Shown one piece after another: positions 60,420 through 64,000 of a stretch of 64,000 bases of DNA (its first letter is position 1; every line of letters starts with the position of its first letter). The stretch lies in NCBI RefSeq assembly GCF_900290235.1, contig NZ_OLMK01000038.1, positions 30,942 through 94,941 of the forward strand, written 5' to 3'. A model generated the notes under the pieces. The model saw only the letters and a list, made by a program, of their open reading frames with translations, ran no database searches and was not told the DNA's origin. The translations under genes and the position numbers were made by a program. This DNA is from Streptomyces sp. MA5143a. Lineage in GTDB: Bacteria > Actinomycetota > Actinomycetes > Streptomycetales > Streptomycetaceae.

Positions 60420-60457
60420 GTTACCCGACCGCATCACCCCTGTTTCCCGCGAGGAAC
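60420..60457 (-). promoter_or_regulatory. GlnR-type box
   Basis: On the minus strand the series GTTCC-n6-GAAAC-n6-GATGC-n6-GTAAC matches the four-site, 11-bp-spaced GlnR box (gTnAC-n6-GAAAC repeated). It lies 24-61 bp before the first gene of the nir operon, a known GlnR target in Streptomyces. The third site is weak. Confidence 0.7.
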
Positions 60458-60685
60458 GCTGCCCTCCTCACGGCCCGCACGGGAGTGTGAGGGGTTTCCG
60501 GAGGGCCGGGGTGGGGTGTGAGAACAACGCCCGGACCACCCCTGACCAGGAGAGACGGCCGCGACACGGGCGTATACGGGAGGACGGCGCCCGATCGCCC
60601 CCGTCGACGAGCGGGACCACGGGGAACCTCAGAAAACCCTCAGGTCGATGGACGGCACACCTATGTCGCCCCGTAGGGTCCGATC

Positions 60686-61471
60686 ATGCCCGACATATCG
60701 CTGACCATGGTCGTCGTCCTGTGCCTCGCGGCCCTCGCGGCCGGCTGGATCGACGCCGTGGTGGGCGGCGGCGGGCTGCTGCTCCTGCCCGCCCTGCTCC
60801 TCGGCCTGCCGAACGGAGCCTCCGCCGCCCAGTACGCCCTCGGCACCAACAAGGCGGTCGCGATCGTCGGCACCACCGGCGCGGCCGTCACCTACGCCCG
60901 CCGCACCCCGGTCGACGTGCGGATCGCCGTCCGCATCGGCCTCGCCGCGCTCGCCGGCTCGACGGCCGGCGCGTTCGTCGCCGCCGGGATGAGCACGGAG
61001 ATCCTGAAACCGGTCGTCATGGTCGTCCTCCTGGGCGTCGGCGCGTTCGTGATCCTGCGCCCCTCCTTCGGCACGGCACCCGCCACCGGCCCGGTCCCGC
61101 CCCGCCGTGTCCTCGTCGCGGTCGGCCTCGCGGGCGTCGGCATCGGCTTCTACGACGGTCTCATCGGCCCCGGCACCGGCACGTTCCTCGTCCTCACCCT
61201 CACCGCGGTCCTCCACCTCGACCTCGTCACCGCCTCTGCCAACGCGAAGATCGTCAACTGCTGCACCAACGCCGGCGCCCTCGCCACGTTCGCCTGGAAG
61301 GGCACGGTGTACTGGCAGCTGGCCGCGCTGATGGCCGTGTTCAACCTCGTCGGGGGCACGGTCGGCGCGCACACGGCACTGAAGAAGGGCAGCGGCTTCG
61401 TCCGCGTCGTGCTGCTGACGGTGGTGTTCACGCTGGTGGCGAAGATGGCGTACGAACAGTGGGTGGCATGA
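60686..61471 (+). CDS. TSUP (TauE/SafE) family permease
   Basis: Membrane protein of 261 residues with eight or so helices and the paired family motif, GWIDAVVGGGGLLLLPALLL and GFYDGLIGPGTGTFLVLTLT. Members export sulfite, sulfoacetate or related anions, some move small organic acids. It is divergent from the nir operon, but a nitrogen role is not shown. Confidence 0.9.
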   Translation: MPDISLTMVVVLCLAALAAGWIDAVVGGGGLLLLPALLLGLPNGASAAQYALGTNKAVAIVGTTGAAVTYARRTPVDVRIAVRIGLAALAGSTAGAFVAAGMSTEILKPVVMVVLLGVGAFVILRPSFGTAPATGPVPPRRVLVAVGLAGVGIGFYDGLIGPGTGTFLVLTLTAVLHLDLVTASANAKIVNCCTNAGALATFAWKGTVYWQLAALMAVFNLVGGTVGAHTALKKGSGFVRVVLLTVVFTLVAKMAYEQWVA

Positions 61472-61491
61472 GGAGGAGGGCGAGCCGGGGG

Positions 61492-62154
61492 TCAGGCTGA
61501 GGGCGAGAGCTCCCCTCGGCGGAGACGGCTGCCGGTGAGGTGGGCGAAGACGACGACGTTCCCCTCGTAGCCGGTCGAGCGGGAGTACGGGCCGCCGCAG
61601 GTGATGACCCGCAACTCCGGTCGCGCGGCGGCCCCGTACACCTTCTCGTCGGGGAAGTCCCGCGCGGCGTACGCCTCGACCGCGTCCACCGTGAACACGG
61701 CGGTGCCCCCGTCCCGCCGGTCCACCTCGATCGTGGCGCCCCGCCGCACCGCGCCGAGGCGGTAGAAGACGGCGGGCCCGTCCGCGTTGTCGACGTGCCC
61801 GGCGACGATCGCGGTGCCCCGCTCGCCCGGACCGGTGCCGGCCGCGTACCAGCCGGCGAGGTTGTCCTTCTCGGCGGGCGGCACGTCGAGGCCGCCGTCG
61901 GGGGTGAGGCCGAGCCCGGTCAGGGGGGCGTCCACCCGGATCGAGGGAATCCGGATCCGCTCCGGCGGCGAGGGAGCCAGCGCGGCCACGACCGGCTCCC
62001 CGGGCCCCGGACGGCTCTGCCCCCGACCGAGCCCCTGCGCCGCCGAGGGCTGCGGGGGCGCGTGGGAGGCGGTACCGCTGCGCACCAGCCAGGCGCCGCA
62101 GCAGAGGGCGACCACGGTGACACAGGTCAGGACGACGTCGACGAACCGGCGCAC
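61492..62154 (-). CDS. Class F sortase
   Basis: Cell-surface transpeptidase of 220 residues. N-terminal helix VVLTCVTVVALCCGAWLV anchors it, a proline-rich stalk follows, and the catalytic residues are the histidine in IVAGHVDN and the cysteine in VITCGGPYSRSTG. GTG at 62154 is chosen because GGAGGAG stands 6 bases before it; ATG at 62172 is the alternative. The adjacent membrane protein lacks a clear sorting motif. Confidence 0.9.
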   Translation of the reverse strand: MRRFVDVVLTCVTVVALCCGAWLVRSGTASHAPPQPSAAQGLGRGQSRPGPGEPVVAALAPSPPERIRIPSIRVDAPLTGLGLTPDGGLDVPPAEKDNLAGWYAAGTGPGERGTAIVAGHVDNADGPAVFYRLGAVRRGATIEVDRRDGGTAVFTVDAVEAYAARDFPDEKVYGAAARPELRVITCGGPYSRSTGYEGNVVVFAHLTGSRLRRGELSPSA

Positions 62155-62211
62155 GGGCTCTCCTCCAGGCATCGCACGGGGCCTCCTCCAGGCCGGGCGG
62201 TCCGTCTTGTT

Positions 62212-62253
62212 CCTCCCCTCCGGGCCGAAGGGGCGTAGGGCCCGGAGGGGAGG
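62212..62253 (-). terminator. Hairpin between secreted protein and sortase genes
   Basis: Perfect 15-bp arms (62212-62226 and 62239-62253; left arm CCTCCCCTCCGGGCC) around 12 bases. It may reduce read-through into the sortase gene. Confidence 0.75.
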
Positions 62254-62292
62254 GGGACTGCGGTACCGGCGGACGGGCTGCGGAGGGGTCCG

Positions 62293-62841
62293 TCAGATCC
62301 TGTCGCCTCTCGCCCGGCGATGCAGGAGCCAGGTACCGCCCGCGGCGGCGACGGCGAGAGCCGCCACGCCGGCCGCGGTCTGCGCGGGGTCGGTGCCGAG
62401 TGCGCCGCCGACCCCCGTCTTCACACTCCCCCGCGGAGGCGCCGGCGGCGGGCTGTGACCGCCGGTCAACGAGACCACGAGGTCCCCGGCGGCCCGCCGC
62501 CCGCCCTTCGCGCAGGTCGCGACGATCTCGTACGTCCCCGGCTGGGCGCTCGGCGGCACCTCGAACCGCCCGCTGGGCCAGGGCCGCCCGGCGCCGGGCG
62601 CGAGCGGGAAGGAGCCGGCCCCGACCGCGCTGGCGTCGCCCGCACCCGTACCGACCGCACCGCAGGCCGCCGTGCGGGCGGTCACCTCGTCACCGGGGAT
62701 GACGTCGGCGGGGGCCAACTCCAGCCGCCCACGGTCCTCCCCGCCGTACGCCGGGGCGGGGGGCAGGAGGAGAGCCGCGGTGAGGGCCGGGGTGAGGACG
62801 GCGAGCGTGGTGCCGGTCAGTGGGCGGGCGATACGTCGCAT
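62293..62841 (-). CDS. Secreted, membrane-anchored protein
   Basis: Protein of 182 residues: signal peptide ending near PAPAYG, an Ig-like or beta-rich domain with two cysteines (TAACGAVG, IVATCAKGG), a proline/glycine stalk, and a C-terminal helix AAGVAALAVAAAGGTWLLHRR with a basic tail. This layout looks like sortase-associated Streptomyces wall proteins, but no LPxTG or LAxTG is seen. GGGAGGAG precedes ATG 62841. Confidence 0.75.
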   Translation of the reverse strand: MRRIARPLTGTTLAVLTPALTAALLLPPAPAYGGEDRGRLELAPADVIPGDEVTARTAACGAVGTGAGDASAVGAGSFPLAPGAGRPWPSGRFEVPPSAQPGTYEIVATCAKGGRRAAGDLVVSLTGGHSPPPAPPRGSVKTGVGGALGTDPAQTAAGVAALAVAAAGGTWLLHRRARGDRI

Positions 62842-63117
62842 CGAGCCGGCTCCTCCCGTGAGTCCACCTTGCTCTTTCGAGGTAAGGGGCACATGGAGCG
62901 CGGCGCTCGCTGAGGGCTCGTCAGAAAGGGGGCGGTGGGTGCTGGGGGAGGGCGGACATGGATGGGGCTGGGAGGTGTTTGGGCAGGTCATTGGTGCGGC
63001 GGGCCGAGGGGGTGGGGCGGAGGGGGCGGGAGACGTACGAATGGGTGACGCCGGGGGCACTGGGCTGAACCGTAGCTTCGGATGGGCGGTTGAGGAGTCT
63101 GGATGCCGCGAGCTTGA

Positions 63118-63135
63118 CCTCAAGTTGAGTTGAGG
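63118..63135 (+). promoter_or_regulatory. SoxR box
   Basis: CCTCAAGTTGAGTTGAGG matches the SoxR operator (CCTCAA-n6-TTGAGG). TTGACC (63114-63119) is a -35 overlapping it. It stands 16 bp before the FMN reductase start, like the promoters of the Streptomyces SoxR regulon, which respond to redox-active antibiotics. Confidence 0.85.
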
Positions 63136-63151
63136 TAGGAGGGTGGTCGCC

Positions 63152-63790
63152 ATGACGACCTCGACAAGTGAGCAAGCCGCTCCCCACACCGCCGAGACCC
63201 CTTCCTCCGCCTCCTCGTCCTCCGCCCCGGTTCGGGTGACGGTGGTCGTCGGGAGCAACCGCACGGGCCGGTTCGGGCCGGTGGTGGCCCAATGGCTCGT
63301 GGACCGGGTGCAGGAACACGACGACTTCGAGGTGGAGGTCGTGGATGTCGCCGAGATCGACCTTCCGACGACCTTCGCGCCGACTCCCGAGGTGACGGCG
63401 CAGCTGGCGGAGGTCACGCCGAAGCTGGCGGCCGCCGAGGCGTTCGTGGTGCTGACGCCCGAGTACAACCACTCCTACCCGGCGGCCTTGAAGAACCTCA
63501 TCGACTGGCACTTCCACGAGTGGCGGGCCAAGCCGGTCGCCCTCGTCTCGTACGGCGGGGTCTCCGGCGGCCTCCGCGCGACGGAGCACCTGCGCCAGGT
63601 CTTCGCCGAGCTGCACGCCACGACGGTCCGCGACACCGTCTCCTTCCACAACGCGCACGGCTCCTTCGACGACACCGGCCGCCTGAAGGACCCGACCGGC
63701 CCCGACGCCGCGGCGAAGGTGATGCTGGACCAGCTGGCGTGGTGGGGAAGGGCCCTGAGGGAGGCGAAGGAGAGGCGCCCGTACGGGTGA
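63152..63790 (+). CDS. NADPH-dependent FMN reductase, SoxR regulon type
   Basis: Flavodoxin-fold reductase of 212 residues: FMN phosphate loop VVVGSNRTGRFGPVV, VLTPEYNHSYPAALKNLIDW and SYGGVSGGLRATEHL. A serine/threonine-rich N-terminal extension of about 28 residues precedes the fold. ATG at 63152 follows AGGAGGG by 8 bases. With the SoxR box upstream it fits the SoxR-controlled reductase of Streptomyces that deals with quinones or other redox cyclers. Confidence 0.92.
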   Translation: MTTSTSEQAAPHTAETPSSASSSSAPVRVTVVVGSNRTGRFGPVVAQWLVDRVQEHDDFEVEVVDVAEIDLPTTFAPTPEVTAQLAEVTPKLAAAEAFVVLTPEYNHSYPAALKNLIDWHFHEWRAKPVALVSYGGVSGGLRATEHLRQVFAELHATTVRDTVSFHNAHGSFDDTGRLKDPTGPDAAAKVMLDQLAWWGRALREAKERRPYG

Positions 63791-63794
63791 GGAA

Positions 63795-64000
63795 CGGCTG
63801 GGGGCGAGACCGGGGGCCGGGTGCGGTTGGGGTGCGGGGGTGGCTTGGGGCGGGGGTCGGGTGTGGTTGGGGTGTGGGGGTGGCTTGGGGCGGGGGTCGG
63901 GTGTGGTTGGGGGTGTGGGGGTGGCTTGGGGCGGGGGTCGGGTGTGGTTGGGGTGCGGGTGCGGCTTGAGGCCGGGTCCGGTGTGGTTGGGATGCGGGGG
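63795..64000 (+). repeat. G-rich 40-bp tandem repeat at the window edge
   Basis: Units of 40-41 bp begin at 63842, 63882 and 63923, flanked by decayed units at about 63795 and 63963, and the array runs off the window. The plus strand is almost free of A and has many GGGG runs, so G-quadruplex formation is possible. No gene is supported. Confidence 0.9.

Noticed and set aside
1..64000. Insertion sequences, prophage genes, CRISPR arrays, tRNA or rRNA genes
   Set aside because: No transposase, integrase, spacer-repeat array or cloverleaf sequence was recognised on either strand.

Overview
The window is a stretch of chromosome from a high-GC actinomycete, almost certainly Streptomyces. The evidence is strong G/C preference at third codon positions, many GTG starts, ATGA/GTGA/TGATG stop-start overlaps, a leuA leader peptide of the actinobacterial type, AfsR-like and ROK regulators, a class F sortase, and a TTA codon placed in a specialised gene. 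About 52 protein genes are called. No rRNA, tRNA, CRISPR array, transposase or phage gene was seen.

Layout. 1-2171: sugar import and beta-glucosidase (MFS transporter cut by the window edge, GH1 enzyme). 2224-3590: an intracellular protealysin-type M4 protease with its emfourin-type inhibitor. 3851-6636: leuA with a leader peptide, then a zinc-ribbon/TerB protein. 6667-14384: a five-gene oligopeptide-type ABC importer plus aldolase operon facing its GntR/FadR-type regulator. 14400-21323: a tyrosine phosphatase, a methyltransferase remnant, a VanX-like dipeptidase, a large AfsR-like regulator, an HD protein and a monooxygenase-like membrane protein. 21377-28403: a housekeeping block of recO, uppS, a YcxB-like gene, zur, a zinc importer (znuACB) under two Zur boxes, and glyS. 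28529-37671: an accessory-like mixture (nuclease/phosphatase, VOC protein with a divergent CGNR regulator, SRPBCC, zinc-finger miniprotein, AraC regulator, DHA2 efflux pump, Dus, pyruvyl transferase). 37711-42561: two intracellular glycosidases facing a ROK regulator. 42991-46342: ppdK and a small conserved gene. 46323-52107: two-component system, then a glycosyltransferase and a condensation-fold acyltransferase. 52383-54901: carbonic anhydrase and a SulP transporter. 55188-63790: SDR, nirBD nitrite reductase with a flavoprotein and a GlnR-type box, TSUP exporter, sortase with a membrane-anchored secreted protein, and a SoxR-box FMN reductase. The right edge is a G-rich 40-bp tandem repeat.

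The most interesting parts are regulatory or small cassettes. They are the glycosyltransferase/acyltransferase pair with four tandem 10-bp promoter repeats and a TTA codon, a response regulator whose interdomain linker contains perfect 30-bp tandem repeats, nested palindromes upstream of ppdK, a palindrome that covers both start codons of a divergent CGNR/VOC gene pair, and several promoters whose spacing predicts leaderless mRNAs. Functions are inferred from motifs and context by reading; no database search was run.
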